From positions 496,001-560,000 of the forward strand of contig MOWL01000090.1 of assembly GCA_002110485.1 (NCBI GenBank): DNA of 64,000 nt, written 5' to 3'. Each line of letters begins with the position of its first letter. Position 1 is the first letter of the stretch. Of the stretch, positions 33,204 to 47,760 are shown one piece after another. The translations under genes and the position numbers were made by a program. The stretch is from Emergomyces orientalis (Eukaryota > Ascomycota > Eurotiomycetes > Onygenales > Ajellomycetaceae). The notes under the pieces are model-generated. The model did not search any database. It saw nothing but the letters and a program-made list of their open reading frames with translations, and was not told where the DNA came from.

Positions 33204-34809
33204 ATGGCTCCTCTAAGTGAGCTTCACATGCTCGCGCGGCGGGGCTCGCCGTTCCACGATGGAGTGACCAGCCTTGTCATCGTAGAACTCCTGATGCCGA
33301 GCATTGCTATCCTCCTAGTCGCTAACCGTATCTTCTTTCGCCTAAAGTTAGCCAGAACTCTGGCATGGGATGATTATGCTATTATTGCTGCTATAGTAAG
33401 TGTTCTACTTTTCTACCATATTTACGTTGCCCCTTTTCCCTTCTCACCTAATACGGTGCTCTCTACTCGTTGTATATTGTATGAAGATGTCAAAATTCTA
33501 CTTCAGATTCTAACATGTTGGGTAGATTGCTTGCCTTGCAATGAATACTTTCCCACTTGTTGGTAGGCTTCAATCATTCGGTGGCTTTCGTATTGTCGAT
33601 GGATGTACTAAACTGATGTTAGGCGTTGCGTACGGCTACGGGAAAGCGTGGAATGAGTTGTCAAAATCTCAGCAGATCGTATCTATGAAGGTGAGCGTTA
33701 ATTCGACAGGCTAAAGAAAGGGGTGAACGAAAACGGTATGGAATAAACTTTGACAAATGTGCTATCTAGATGTTCTGGGCAGTGCAAATCGGCTACAAAT
33801 GCGCCTTGAACCTCTGCAAAATGTCGGTTCTCCTGCTATACCGCCGCATATTCGTTACCCGCAAGTTCCAAATCGCTGTCAACATCGTGTTCACTTTTGT
33901 CGTTCTCTACTTCATCTCCACCCTCATAGCAAACCTTCTTGAATGCAGGCCCGTCACAAAAAACTTTGACAAGTCAATCCCAGGCACATGCCTGAACCTT
34001 ACAGCCCATTGGTTTGCGAATGCAATATCAACAGCAAGCAGCGACATTGTCACTCTTCTTCTCCCCATGCCTGTAATTCATAGATTACGTCTCCCTCCTC
34101 GGCAGAAATTCGGCCTGATGTGCATTTTTGCCTTGGGAATATTGTGAGCACAAATATCTCTTACCCCCTTTCCCCTTTGATTCATTCAGTGAAAAATGGG
34201 AGAATAGCCAGCAACCTAACACTTCGCGCAAACAGTGTTTGCGTAATATCCGTAATACGCATGACAACCATTACTTTCGGCTCGCAAGCCCACGACCGAA
34301 GTAAAGGAACGGTTAGCACCTTGATGTGGGCCTTGGTCGAATGCAACCTCTCGATAATCTGCGCATGCCTACCCATGCTGCGCACACCGCTTTCCATGTT
34401 ATTCCCAAACCTCTTCCCGCCATTCCACTACGGCGGCGAGCCATTCTATCACCAAAGCTCCATAACCGCCGCTGAGGTCACTGAAATAGCAGAACACCAC
34501 CAAGAAACGCAACAGGAACGGACACTGAAGTCGCAGGATGGGTCTTCGAAGACTACTACGATACAGGTATCCATCAGCCCGAAAGATAGAGGGGAAGCTA
34601 GTTTTCCAGGAGAAATGGAGAGGGAAAAGGAAACGACGCAAGTATCGCCGAGGCAGAAACAGAGAGGCGATTATAGGTCATTTGCTATTAGTACTCTCAG
34701 ACCCATTACGCCGGCACTACCGCTCTCCTCCTCTCCAGTATCTCCTCTGCCATCCCTGCCACCACCAGCTACTAATACAGGGGCCAATATGCGTAGTAAG
34801 GAACAATAG
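33204..34809 (+). CDS. Fungal rhodopsin-domain (PTH11-like) integral membrane protein
   Basis: Exons 33204-33395, 33526-33562, 33623-33690, 33770-34143, 34236-34809 give 414 aa; all junctions keep frame with GTAAGT, GTAGGC, GTGAGC, GTGAGC donors. The second exon is only 37 nt (IACLAMNTFPLVG) and is required to complete the second helix. Seven hydrophobic helices cover residues about 20-300. Family landmarks are RTLAWDDYAIIAA, VAYGYGKAWNELS, KMFWAVQIGYKCALNLCKMSVLLLYRRIF, the ECRPVTKNFD loop with GTCLN, and DIVTLLLPMPVIHRL. No CFEM domain precedes the helices. The 110-residue cytoplasmic tail is Ser/Thr/Pro-rich. Proteins of this class are proposed surface sensors in fungi, but most have no known ligand, and none can be proposed here. 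The acidic D-D-Y before helix 2 is typical. It is convergent with CSN5. Confidence 0.88.
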
Positions 34810-35665
34810 TTGCTCAAATCTGGCCAAGTCAATGAAAATGGCAACTTCCGGCACGCATCATGCTTTTCGAGAACATACATCTAGTATAATGGATGGACCA
34901 CGATTTCCCTCCTTCCCCTGCGCCATCTAGTTATATAATCATGCCACGCGATTCTCTATGCCATCCATGCTTCTTTGTCCTTGAAATGAGATGACATGAT
35001 ATATGTTTTCGTTTGATGCCTCTTGTCTCATGTATCAGTCTATACCGTCTAGTGCGTTTAAAGGGGTTTTTTTCTCTTTACCTTCTCCTTTCTCTTTAAC
35101 GCTTCTCTTTCTTTCATGATATTCCTCTGTTTACAATTTGTATATATCAATAAATTAATGGGCGGTTTATATATGTATGAGATTTTTTTCCAAAGCTTTC
35201 TTGTAGGTTCCTCTGAAAAAGGGCTGCAAATAGCGCCTTTATATTGAAGTGCTGAGCATCTAGTTGAAATAAAAGTCTACTTGAATGACTCAATGAATGA
35301 ATGAACATTAAAGAGTGATTTATATTTCATTTCTTTTCCATAATTTTAGGGGCGTGACCAACTCATTTACGCTCTGCTCCAACCTTAAGCTTGTAAGCCA
35401 TAAGTGCCGTTTAGTTTACTAGGTAAAATAGAAATTTCACTCGTGATAAAGTAAGAGGAAGATTGAAAAGAGCAATAACATGAACAGGACTTGTGGGGGG
35501 ACAAGAAATATTTCACCTCTATATGTCAAGGTATTGGGTGTCATTAGGGCAAGAATATCTACAAAATGACTAGGTCGCTTTCATGCAAAAAAGGTAAATT
35601 CGTGTCGGAAAAAAGAAGAGGCATGAGTGGGTGCCACGGCGAAAGAAAAGCAGACCCAAACCACG
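34810..35665. other. Convergent intergenic region
   Basis: Shared 3' flank of the rhodopsin-domain gene and CSN5, mostly AT-rich and T-rich near 35,070-35,130. I see no further gene. Confidence 0.6.
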
Positions 35666-36792
35666 CTACGCCTCCAGCCCCTGTTCATCCGTAGTCCCAT
35701 TCGCACTGCGTTGCCCAACGCCAAGGAACAGCGCCTTCTTAATCTCAGCAGCCATAAGCCCATTCACCTCATCACCCACAATGCGCTGTCCCTCCTTAAC
35801 CACTTTCTCCAGCTGCTGATCCTTCACTAGCAGCGCAGCGCCCCCTCCACCCCCGCCACCCCCTCCACCCCGCGGCGAATTGTGATCAATCTGCCAAGTA
35901 ACCTTTTTCATCTTCTGCCCTAAATCCTGAATCTGCTTACTCCCATACTCGCGATTTGTAAACAACGGGCTCTGGCTAATCGTTGCAACCCAGTACTTAT
36001 TCCACAACAACGATAGTATTTTAGTATCAAGCGTGCTCTTGAAATGCGAGACTTCAAGGGAATAGTATTGGGCAGCATGCGCGCCGAAATCCTCCACTTT
36101 ATGCAATGGGATGCTTTGGTATTCATCGTCGTCCTCCTGCTCGTTCTTAGGGGGTGTGTAGTCCGTCGGAAATGTCCTGAAGGCGCCAATCTCAACTTTA
36201 CCGGCTGATATCGTGCGGTCGGGGTCGATGACCACGGCTACAAAGGGATCTGAATATTTCTGCTGGGTATCTTGTGTTGAGACATCGATGCCTGATAACC
36301 AACAACCATAGCCCGGATGGCTGTGATACCAACCAATGGCATTCTCATGTCGTCCCGAATCCCGGCATGCCTGTAGATAGGTGACCATATACTCATTTGC
36401 CTCTTCTTGAGCGTTGACGCGAGTCTCTGTTCCCTCGACGGGAAGGCGGAAGGCGTCCGTGACAATGAATGTGTTTGCCGCGATGTAGCCTTGCATTAGC
36501 CCCATAACTTCTATATTACCACCGGAACGCGCGTGCATGACCATTTTCAATAGCGCAACTGCGGAGATGCGGATGTGTTTGAAGTAATGTGGGTCTTTTG
36601 ACCAGGGCTTTTGGGCGGTGAGGGCGGAATGGGCAGCGGGGTCGTAATTGTAGAGCGCATCGCGGTGTGGATCGATGAGTTGGAGGGAGTTATCGAGCTC
36701 TGGATGATTGTTACTTTATAGTTAATGGTTTTTGAATCAATGTGAATGAATGTGTGGGTGAACATACCCCAAGCTTGCCTGGCTGCCTCCAT
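35666..36792 (-). CDS. RRI1: COP9 signalosome subunit 5 (JAMM deneddylase)
   Basis: Catalytic subunit of the COP9 signalosome, the zinc isopeptidase that removes Nedd8/Rub1 from cullins. Exon 1 (36792-36768) is only 25 nt; intron 36767-36700; exon 2 (36699-35666) encodes the rest, total 352 aa, the usual length. The short first exon is supported because [18 protein letters not shown] is the expected N-terminus. The MPN+ motif is complete: Glu72 (EVMG), then [14 protein letters not shown] at 134-147 with zinc ligands His134, His136 and Asp147, so the protein should be active. The C-terminal helical part ([27 protein letters not shown]) matches the family. A ten-glycine insert at about 286-295 is unusual. 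The gene diverges from Ase1 across 663 nt. In ascomycetes CSN5 is known as CsnE or Rri1. Confidence 0.96.
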
Positions 36793-37455
36793 GGTGGGCA
36801 GGGCTCACGAAGAGCTCGAGAGCTAGGATATATCAACACGAGGTATGTAGAGAAAGGGTTGTCTGGTGTGCTTGATCGAGGAGGAATATGACAAATCAGA
36901 TTGAGCCAAAAGAATAATCAGTTCTTCGGTAAGATGGAGCTGTATAAGTAAATGATGCGAGTATTCAATGCTTCTCTTGTATATGGATGGAGTCAATGAG
37001 GAGGTATCTTCCACGTGACGTGGGGGAATGCGGCAGAATAAAAGCGGCGAGCAAGATTAGTCATCAGTTGTCGTGGCAACAGATTCCCGTGTCAACAAAT
37101 GAGCCGCATCCAAGCCTGGTCAACGGATAAGAGTAACGGAACGACAGACAACAATCCACTCTACTACATCTCCACCCATCTACAGTCCCAGACTGGTGTC
37201 CGCCTTTTCCCTCTTACTATGTCGCATACCTGCTGAACATGAATACGATCTTTATCGCGGTGCCATTGAGTCCTCTTTTTCCTGTCGCCTCGTATGCGTG
37301 CTGTCGTCGACGTTATTTTTTTTGAAATCCCAACAATAACATAAAGAACCACTCCTGTGGTGCTGCTTTCGTCTCCACCAAATTACGCATTTACCAACTA
37401 GTTTTTTTCATTTGCGACTGGTATCTGTTGCGCAAAGTCGCCGTAAGGCTGCTTC
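36793..37455. promoter_or_regulatory. Divergent promoter region CSN5 / Ase1
   Basis: 663 nt between two outward-facing start codons, so it must hold both promoters and 5' leaders. I see no conserved motif that I can assign with confidence. Confidence 0.6.
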
Positions 37456-40010
37456 ATGGCAATGGCCATAGATACTAGCTACCTGACCACCCAGGTCACC
37501 TCCATCGTCAGTCAATTGCATGGACTGTTTGACGAGATAGGCGTCCCTAACCATGATCGCGAGTCGAGGGAGCAGGAGGTAAGCAACATATTTAAACAAG
37601 TCGCGGAATTTCTGTGCTAATATTTACCGGTATAGCTTTTCGCGTCCTTATCAGACACCCTCCAGGGCCATCTGCGGCGCGTCAATAGGTAAGAGGCAAT
37701 GGTAAACCTATTCCCCATGCTCTTGTACTAAATGTTGATACCAGTGAGAAAAATGACTTGATCGACGAAGCGCAACAGACAATTCAATTAATTAAACAAA
37801 TGGAAGCATCTCTTGATGATTCCACCAAGCAAGATCATAAGATCGATGGCGGAGATCTTCGTATTACGTTTCCACTCAATCGCTGTCTAAAAGTGTTGAA
37901 GGAGAAGTATACGACCATTAGTAAATTACACCGCGAAAGATTTGAGCAAATAAAAAGTAAGTTGCCTCCAATTGGCAGTTTATGAATCAGTAACTGATGG
38001 TGTTTCCCCCTAGAGCTCGTCCAAGCGCTCGAATCATATTCCTCCCATCTTGAACCATCATTTGTGAAGGTCCCACTCCCTCCAACCACCGATGGCTCTG
38101 CTATTCCTCCTACCTTTGACCTCTCGCCATCATACGCATCAGCACTTGACAATGAATTCACCCGTGTTTACGAAGAGTACACACGTCGCGTCCAAGTAGT
38201 GCAGAACATTTCAGAGGAAATAGTAAAACTCTGGGCAGAGCTAGGTACCCCACAAGCACAGACCGAGCCGACAATTGTTAAATACTACCGCGAGTCACCA
38301 GAGCAGCTGGGATTGCATGACTCAGATCTTTCATCGCTTCGGGAAAGGCGAGATAAATTAATTGACGAAAAGCGCGGACGCGAGCGGAAACTCAAAGAAT
38401 TGCGAACTGCTGTCGAATCATTATGGGACCGCTTGGGTGTCGAGGAATGCGATAGGAAAGGCTTCTTGGCCGCAAATCGCGGATGTGGTCTCAGGACAAT
38501 CAATGAGTTCGAAGATGAACTGAGCCGCCTGAATGAGCTGAAGAGGCAAAATCTTCACCTGTTCGTCGAAGATGCTCGTTGCCGGCTGCAGGAGCTTTGG
38601 GATAGTTTATTCTATTCCGAAGAAGAGATGCTTGACTTTACTCCTGCATTTTCAGATGTCTATAGCGATGCTCTACTTTCAGCTCATGAGGCAGAAATCG
38701 AACGCCTCGAAGCACTAAGGGAGCAACGTGCCCCTACACTTGAGCTGATTGAAAGGCATCGCACTCTTGTGCATGACCGTGATAGCTTGGCTGCTTCTAG
38801 CCAGGATGCCTCTCGCCTCATGGCTCGTGGAAACAAGGGAGAGCGTCGTGATCCCACCAGACTTCTAAGGGAAGAGAAGATGAGAAAGAGGATCGCGAAA
38901 GAACTACCCAAAGTCGAGGCTGAGCTACGTAGAATCCTTGAACAATGGGAGGACGAGTACGGGAGACCATTCTTGGTTCACGGTGAGCGTTATCTCGATG
39001 AAATAACACCTCCCGCGCCAGCGAAAATTCCACCACGATCAAAAACACCAAGTGGGCCACCCCAACCTAGTCGTGCAAATTCAGTGCGACCACCATCTTC
39101 GATGCGCAGTGGAGGGTCGGTAAGAGGATCACAGCCTCCTTCCCATGCGAAGACCCCCACGAGGAGTGGTACCTTGAAACGCAATGCTCCGAATCCAACT
39201 ACCGGAAACGGTAACAAATCACCTACGAAAATACCATCCCGTGCGCCTCTTGCGAATATGCCTCATGGAAATAATTCGCCCGATCGCCGTCCGCCTCAGT
39301 CATTTTCTTCAAGTGTCCGTAGCAAGATGCCACCTCCCCGTGCTCCTCCTCCCAAGATGCGAGATCTCAATGCTGCTGCGCGCCAGGAAACCCCTCAGAA
39401 CTCATTTTATGCAGAGACGGATCATTGCAACAGCATTCTGTCACTATCGAACTCCTATGTAAGGCCAATCACCCCAGAGGATGTTTATGATGATCGAAAC
39501 CAGCACTCCTACATGAGTTCCTCGATGTCCCAGTATAGGCCCGGGTCATCTCATTCCACGGTGCAGTCCTTCAACCCAGCTGCCAGTGTCCAAAATCCAA
39601 ATTATTACAACCATCAGAGGCAACAACCACAACATCAACCAAAACCTTACATGCAACAACCGCACCAACATGAACCAATGGGCCCCCCTCCGCGGCCAGC
39701 TAGTCGGCAAATATCAAACACCTCCACTATACAAACTGCCACATCAGGATCCGAAAATTGGGAAACATATGACAGTGCGTCCGAGCCTGAAATCGACGCC
39801 ACAGATGTTTATTATGCGAAATTGCGAGCCGCGCAGGGTAAGCGGCTAGGCCCCGACTTGCACAATGGAGCCACAGACACTCTGGGCGGAAAAAAGCCTA
39901 AAGGGATCCGTGGTGTTGGCATGGAAGAGAATTATATCGAGGAGAACGGTCAGGTTATGAGAGTTGCTGGCAGCGATGCTGGGTGGACTGATGACATGGA
40001 GACCTATTAG
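37456..40010 (+). CDS. ASE1: Ase1/PRC1/MAP65 microtubule-bundling protein
   Basis: Crosslinks antiparallel microtubules at the spindle midzone and is needed for anaphase spindle stability (family role). Exons 37456-37578, 37636-37688, 37745-37956, 38014-40010 give 794 aa; donors GTAAGC, GTAAGA, GTAAGT, acceptors TAG/CAG, all in frame. Residues 1-400 are heptad-rich coiled coil (SIVSQLHGLFDEIGVP at the N-terminus is a typical MAP65 start; LWAELGTPQAQ repeats the motif near 195). The spectrin-like microtubule-binding domain lies near 270-450, ending in ILEQWEDEYGRPFLVHGERYLD, a family hallmark. The C-terminal 340 residues are a basic Ser/Pro-rich disordered tail (PARIPPRSKTP-like blocks, TPSGPP) with many SP/TP sites fitting cell-cycle phosphoregulation, which is known for Ase1; phosphorylation here is inference. 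The first ATG is used; a second lies two codons later. Confidence 0.95.
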
Positions 40011-41069
40011 CGAGAAAAAAAGAAAAAAAAAATAGAAAGTCTGATGTTGAAACGAGTTCTTTCGATATAATGCCTTCCGACGTGAAATGTCTTGACGAAG
40101 GCGGACGGGTTTTTTCTTCGTATAAAATAAGACGACTCTGACTGACTGAACGGATTTATGCTCATGATGAAATCTGGCTTCCCTCTCCCTTACTAGTCAA
40201 TGTCTTGTATGATATGCCCTTCTCCTAACATTCCTCCATGGGGCAGTTCCATTATGGTTTTCATGGTGTCTTTCCTTTTGTCAGATGTGCTTTTGATGCA
40301 CAGGTTTCCCATTATTTTTCCGCTTCCTACTCTTTCAATCAAACCCCACCATTGCTCCCTTTTGCCAGCCGGGTGAGAGTCCACTTTCTCCACCTGTCCT
40401 CTCGTTGGTGGTTTCGAATTCGTCCAGTTTTGAGCCAGTTTTTGGAGTTGTGGTTATATTTTGTTGATTTTAGTGTTCGGGTGAGCTTTACGTTTGTTGG
40501 TTGGCTCTACTACATTCTGGTTTCATTCTCCCCTTTCTCTCTCGTCTTTTTTCCCTTCTCTAGCTTTTTAGGACCTTGCTTCTACTTAATTTGTGTGTTT
40601 GTTGTCGCATCCACTACCTCCATTTTTCTACTTTCTTTCTAACAAGCCAGCTGACATGCTCTGTTTGAGTATATTGCCGGTGTTGCCAACCGGCATCTTT
40701 CTATTTTCCTATTTATGAGTTTTATCGTTTATATTGGTACCTTTTTTTGCTTACTCTTTTGTTGTTCTAATATCCGTTGTTATGTTGACGTTTGTGTGTA
40801 TATCTGTATTGGCTTTGACAGCTTCCCAAAATTTCAAATCGCCCGATTCATTACAATTTTCATTGATCTTCATCTATAACCGTGTGATGGAATTGCGACT
40901 GCTAATCAGCTCGGGTAGAAGAACCATATTTGTAATACTTCTGTGCATACTCCATATGTATGGATCGGAAGAAACGTAAATCAAAAAGCTGTCTACACAT
41001 TACCAATAATAACAAAGATATAGTATACAGTATATACATGGGTAATAGCAATAGCTGCCAAGCTCACCA
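40011..41069. other. Convergent intergenic region
   Basis: 3' flank shared by Ase1 and the mitochondrial GluRS gene. It is T-rich on the + strand between 40,250 and 40,900, which generates short hydrophobic frames without protein character. No gene is supported. Confidence 0.6.
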
Positions 41070-43828
<2,759 letters not shown>

Positions 43829-45463
43829 AGTGAGTTACCACTCCCCTATGCTACACTTACCTCTCAGCCTATGAGGAACCTCTTATATTTCCTCACCAGC
43901 CTCACTGACACGGAGCAATAGTGGATTCTGCCGACGGTGAGACAGATTTATACAGTGAGTCTTCGCACCCATATTCGTTATAATGTGTAGTGGTGCTCGA
44001 TACTAAACCACGCCAGATGTATTGAGCATCGACAAATCCGCTTCGAAAGAGGAAATACGGAAGGCGTATCGCAAGGTATGAAACCGCTAGGTTCTCGTTC
44101 AGAAACCGTTCTTGCATCAGAAACTAATGGACCTGACTATTTCTTTCCATAGGCAGCGCTTGCGCACCATCCCGACAAGGTTGCCCCAGAGGAACGAGAG
44201 GAGGCTGAGGTCCGCTTTAAAGCCGTGAGCCAGGCTTACGATATTCTCTATGACGATGAGAAAAGGCACATCTACGATACTCATGGAATGTCAGCGTTCG
44301 ACGGGTCGGGACGAGCTGGGATGCAGGGCGGCCCCGACCTCGATGACCTCCTTGCGTCAATGTTTGGCGGGGGGATGAACATGGGCGGAGGCATGCCGGG
44401 ATTTGGCGGGCCAAGGCCTAGTAGGCCGAGAAAGGGACAAAACGAAGTGCAAGAGTATTCAGTGAGTTTGGAAGATTTGTACAAGGGCCGGACCGTCAAA
44501 TTTTCAAGCACCAAGAATGTCATATGCAGTCTCTGCAAAGGGAAGGGCGGAAAGGAAAAAGCCACACCAAAGCAGTGTTCTACCTGCGGGGGCGCTGGTA
44601 AGACAGCCTGCTACCCTGTAACTGGGCAATTTTACGGCTAATAATTATTCTCAAAATTATAGGGTACAAGGAAACCCTAGTCCAAGTTGGGCCGGGCATG
44701 GTAACCCAGGCCATGGCGGAGTGTAAGGTGTGCGAAGGCTCAGGGAGCTTCTTTCAGCCAAAGGACAAGTGCAAGAAATGCAAAGGGAAACAAGTCACGG
44801 AAGAGCGCAAGTTGCTCGAAATCTATATTCCGCGTGGCGCGAAGTATGTTTTGGATCTTACCCTTCATTTTGGTACTAAGCCTACTTTACTAACAATTTT
44901 GCAGACAAGGAGACAAGATCACATTAGAGGGAGAGGGAGACCAGTTCCCAAACACAGAACCGGGAGATATTATATTCCACTTGGAGGAAATAGAGCATGA
45001 AACATTCCGACGAGCTGGTGCGGATCTTATGGCAGAGATTGAAATCACGCTAGCTGAGGCACTTTGCGGCTTTTCCCGTGTAGTGCTGAAACACCTCGAC
45101 GGAAGAGGCATTGAGATCACCCACCCCAAAACAGAAGGTGCCGTTTTGAGACCTAATCAAGTTCTCAAAGTCGCGGGCGAAGGCATGCCTTTTAAGAAGA
45201 GTGATGCGAGAGGCGATCTGTATTTGGCGGTCCAAATCAAGTTCCCGGATGATGGGTGGGTTTCAGATCCCGCCGCTCTTGCAAAGCTGCGTGAGATCCT
45301 TCCAGGCCGAGGCGCAGTCATCCAGGCTGACACGGTGGATGATGTCGAGTATGATCCAAAAGCGAACCCCGAGGAGTTTGGATCCAATGATACCCGGGGA
45401 GGCTCAGCATGGGAGGATGAAGATGAGGAGGAAGGTGGACAGGCACAATGCACGACACAGTAA
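43829..45463 (+). CDS. XDJ1: Type I J protein, Xdj1/Ydj1 class, with CaaX box
   Basis: Hsp70 co-chaperone. Exons 43829-43829 (the A of ATG), 43922-43954, 44017-44075, 44153-44597, 44663-44843, 44905-45463; 425 aa. The first junction is inferred: a GTGAGT donor follows the A at 43829, a CTGAC branch and CAATAG acceptor precede TGGATTCTGCC at 43922, and no other ATG is in frame after the upstream TGA. J domain 1-70 with HPD at 37-39; a Gly/Phe/Met-rich linker (FGGGMNMGGGMPGFGG); four zinc-finger repeats (CSLCKGKG, CSTCGGAG, CKVCEGSG, CKKCKGKQ, the last lacking the final Gly); substrate-binding C-terminal domains (VQIKFPDDGW). The acidic C-terminus ends CTTQ, a CaaX farnesylation signal as in Ydj1. 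The linker and DKVAPEEREEAEVRFKAVSQ fit the Xdj1 branch better than Mas5/Ydj1. In yeast Xdj1 supports mitochondrial protein import. Confidence 0.9.
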
Positions 45464-46502
45464 AGGCTCGCATAGCTTTTACCTCGTCTAATCAGCTCCG
45501 GAATCGCATATCATATTTCTTGCTTCCATATTTTTTAAACTTTTATCGCCGCATCATCGCGAGAGGCTTTTTGTTTTGCGGAACGCTAGCGGAGCGTATA
45601 CACAGCATATTGTTGGGAGCCTGGGATCCCAAAATATCCAGTTATTTCCGTCTCTTGTTTACTTGTTTTCTCCTCTCCAACTGCCATAATCCCCGTCCAC
45701 CTCAAAGACGCGTTGGATTGTGTAACTTTCGACAGGACAACAAGAAAGCTGGTTTCTAGCTTCTCGAGATATAACGGCAGTTTGTGATATTCTAACGACT
45801 CATTTTGTTATGATGATGACGACGATTGCCTTTACCGCCATGACCTGAATATGTATCGTCCGTTTATATATTGTTTTACTGGCAATGATAGAAGGATATT
45901 ATGTTAACATCGAGTTGACTGGCTTTCTAGCGAGCCACTAGGCAATTGTATGTAGACAGGGCGTTCTTCCGTTTCGTTTCGTTTTTGTTTGGACATCAGA
46001 ATTAGATTGGACGAAAATATGGATGGATACCCTTGAGTCCTGGGAACAGGAGATAGACGAAAGCAATAGAACTGAATGAAAATAAATGTATCTAGAGTGT
46101 TAGGTGCTGGTAGGGATGGTACTTTTGATACTGGTTACTGTCAACTGCTGAAAATCGCTTCGGGTCTACAACAGCAGCAGCATATCCTTCGTTTTCTCAC
46201 TAAACTAACTAATTTACATTGGCGCTTATGCGTCAGTGCGTTGCCATTTGCTTCAATTTCCATACCTCATTATCAGCCTGCACGCCCTTCTGTGATGATG
46301 ATGTACTGTCCATGCAGTTCCATTGTGACGTCCTAGGAACAACGTTCTCCATAAACTTTGCTTTGAAATTCAAGACACCAACAAAATTGAATCTTACAAA
46401 TCTACCTTCATCACATGCACATCCATGCCCTAGAAAAGAAGTTCCACTACCCGTCCAGTATACAATCGCATCCAATCACAAAAACTTCACCTGACCAAGC
46501 TG
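45464..46502. other. Convergent intergenic region
   Basis: 3' flank of the J-protein gene and of the thioesterase gene. Composition is mixed with some T-rich stretches. I see no gene. Confidence 0.6.
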
Positions 46503-47252
46503 TCATATCTTTGATGATAGAGCCCCATCTTTGACAACTAACCTCTCGAGGCCCCTTCGAATCCTCCCATCCATTCCCTTCTTAGCCGCTCCACCTCCGC
46601 CTCCGCCAACGGACCCCATCCCTTCTTTCTCCACAAACACGTGTGTAAACCCACCGACAGCTTTAACCGTCTCGTCCCCACGGCGGAAAATGCCAATTTC
46701 GTACTTCACGCTTGAACTGCCAAGTTTGACAACGCGCAAGCCTAGGTCTAGAATATCAGGAAATGAGACGGAAGAGAAATAATCGCAATATGAGGAGACG
46801 ACGAGGCCAATTTGGGAAGGTGGAGCTGGAGGTGTAGAACTCGAGTTGCTGGAGGTAGGTGAGGACGAGGATGAGGGAGAGCGGGCAGAAGAGCGGGCAG
46901 AGAAGGGGTCCAGGCCACAGTTGCTTATTAGATAAGTGTTTACGATAGAGTCGATGAGAAACGCGTATATGCTATTGTTTAGATGGGCGTACATATCGTT
47001 GTCTGACCTGATATCGAATTAATTAAGAACCATTGGCAGAGTATGGCATGGGTCCATGTTTGCTCTGTTTCTTTTTCTTTCTTTCTTTTCAATTGAGATG
47101 TAATTCATTTCTTTGTGTAGATAATAGGCAGAATATCGATATAACTATATGGAGGTGTGCACTCACCATCTTGTCCGATATTCCAAGTGGAAGGCGTAGC
47201 CATTTCTTGTCCTCCGTTTTTTTAGTTCTAGTTCTGTTTCGGTCATTGTCAT
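46503..47252 (-). CDS. Hotdog-fold (4HBT) acyl-CoA thioesterase-like protein
   Basis: Two exons, 47252-47167 and 47007-46503, give 196 aa; the intron (GTGAGT...TATCAG, 159 nt) splits the Trp codon of RTRWSDNDMYAHLNN. That motif, at about 27-40, is the 4HBT signature: catalytic Asp within D-N-D-M and the helix start HLNN. It is followed by the long hotdog helix (YAFLIDSIVNTYLI), an inserted Ser/Pro-rich loop (about 62-90), and strands IGLVVSSYCDYFSSVSF and VKYEIGIFRRG-ETVKAVGGFTHVFVE. Related fungal proteins are annotated as thioesterase superfamily; the physiological acyl substrate is not deducible. A poly-glycine stretch near 159-164 is low complexity. Either of two in-frame ATGs (47252, 47246) could be used. 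It diverges from the pseudouridine synthase gene. Confidence 0.87.
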
Positions 47253-47760
47253 GCCTCCTTTCTGTGAACTGTGAAGTAGATTTAATTATTCTGGCTGGAA
47301 TGAGAAATGATGTTGAGAAGCTCGTCTAAATGATATTAATATTAATCCATGGATGATGGAGGTGCATACGGAGCTGTTGTCAAACGAGAATGGAGGTTAT
47401 TCGTGCTTGGATCGGACAGCCTCGGTTGTTCCAAGGTTTCATGGTCGATTGATAAGATAAAATTGATCGACATGAACGATCACATGATAACCTTATTTTA
47501 ACAAAACTCTCGGATATATATTTCTCCATATTTTCTCTTTTGCATTTTTTTGATATACTCGATAGAATTCCTTGTCTGTTGCGACTATATATTCCTGCTA
47601 GCCCATTCACTCGTTTATTCCTCCCCTCATTTTCATCTATTTCCCCATCTTCTTCCACTTTCAAGTATATTTCCCCTGTAATACGCCTTCAACGCCCGTG
47701 GCGCCCTCTCCCCGCATTCTGGCCTACCTGGTGCGGCCAGGTCGATCTCCCACTCCCAGC
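47253..47760. promoter_or_regulatory. Divergent promoter region thioesterase / pseudouridine synthase
   Basis: 508 nt between outward-facing starts. The last 200 nt before 47,761 are pyrimidine-rich on the + strand, as expected for a fungal leader. Confidence 0.5.

Noticed and set aside
38285..39217. Minus-strand frames inside Ase1
   Set aside because: Antisense shadows of a well-supported coding exon.
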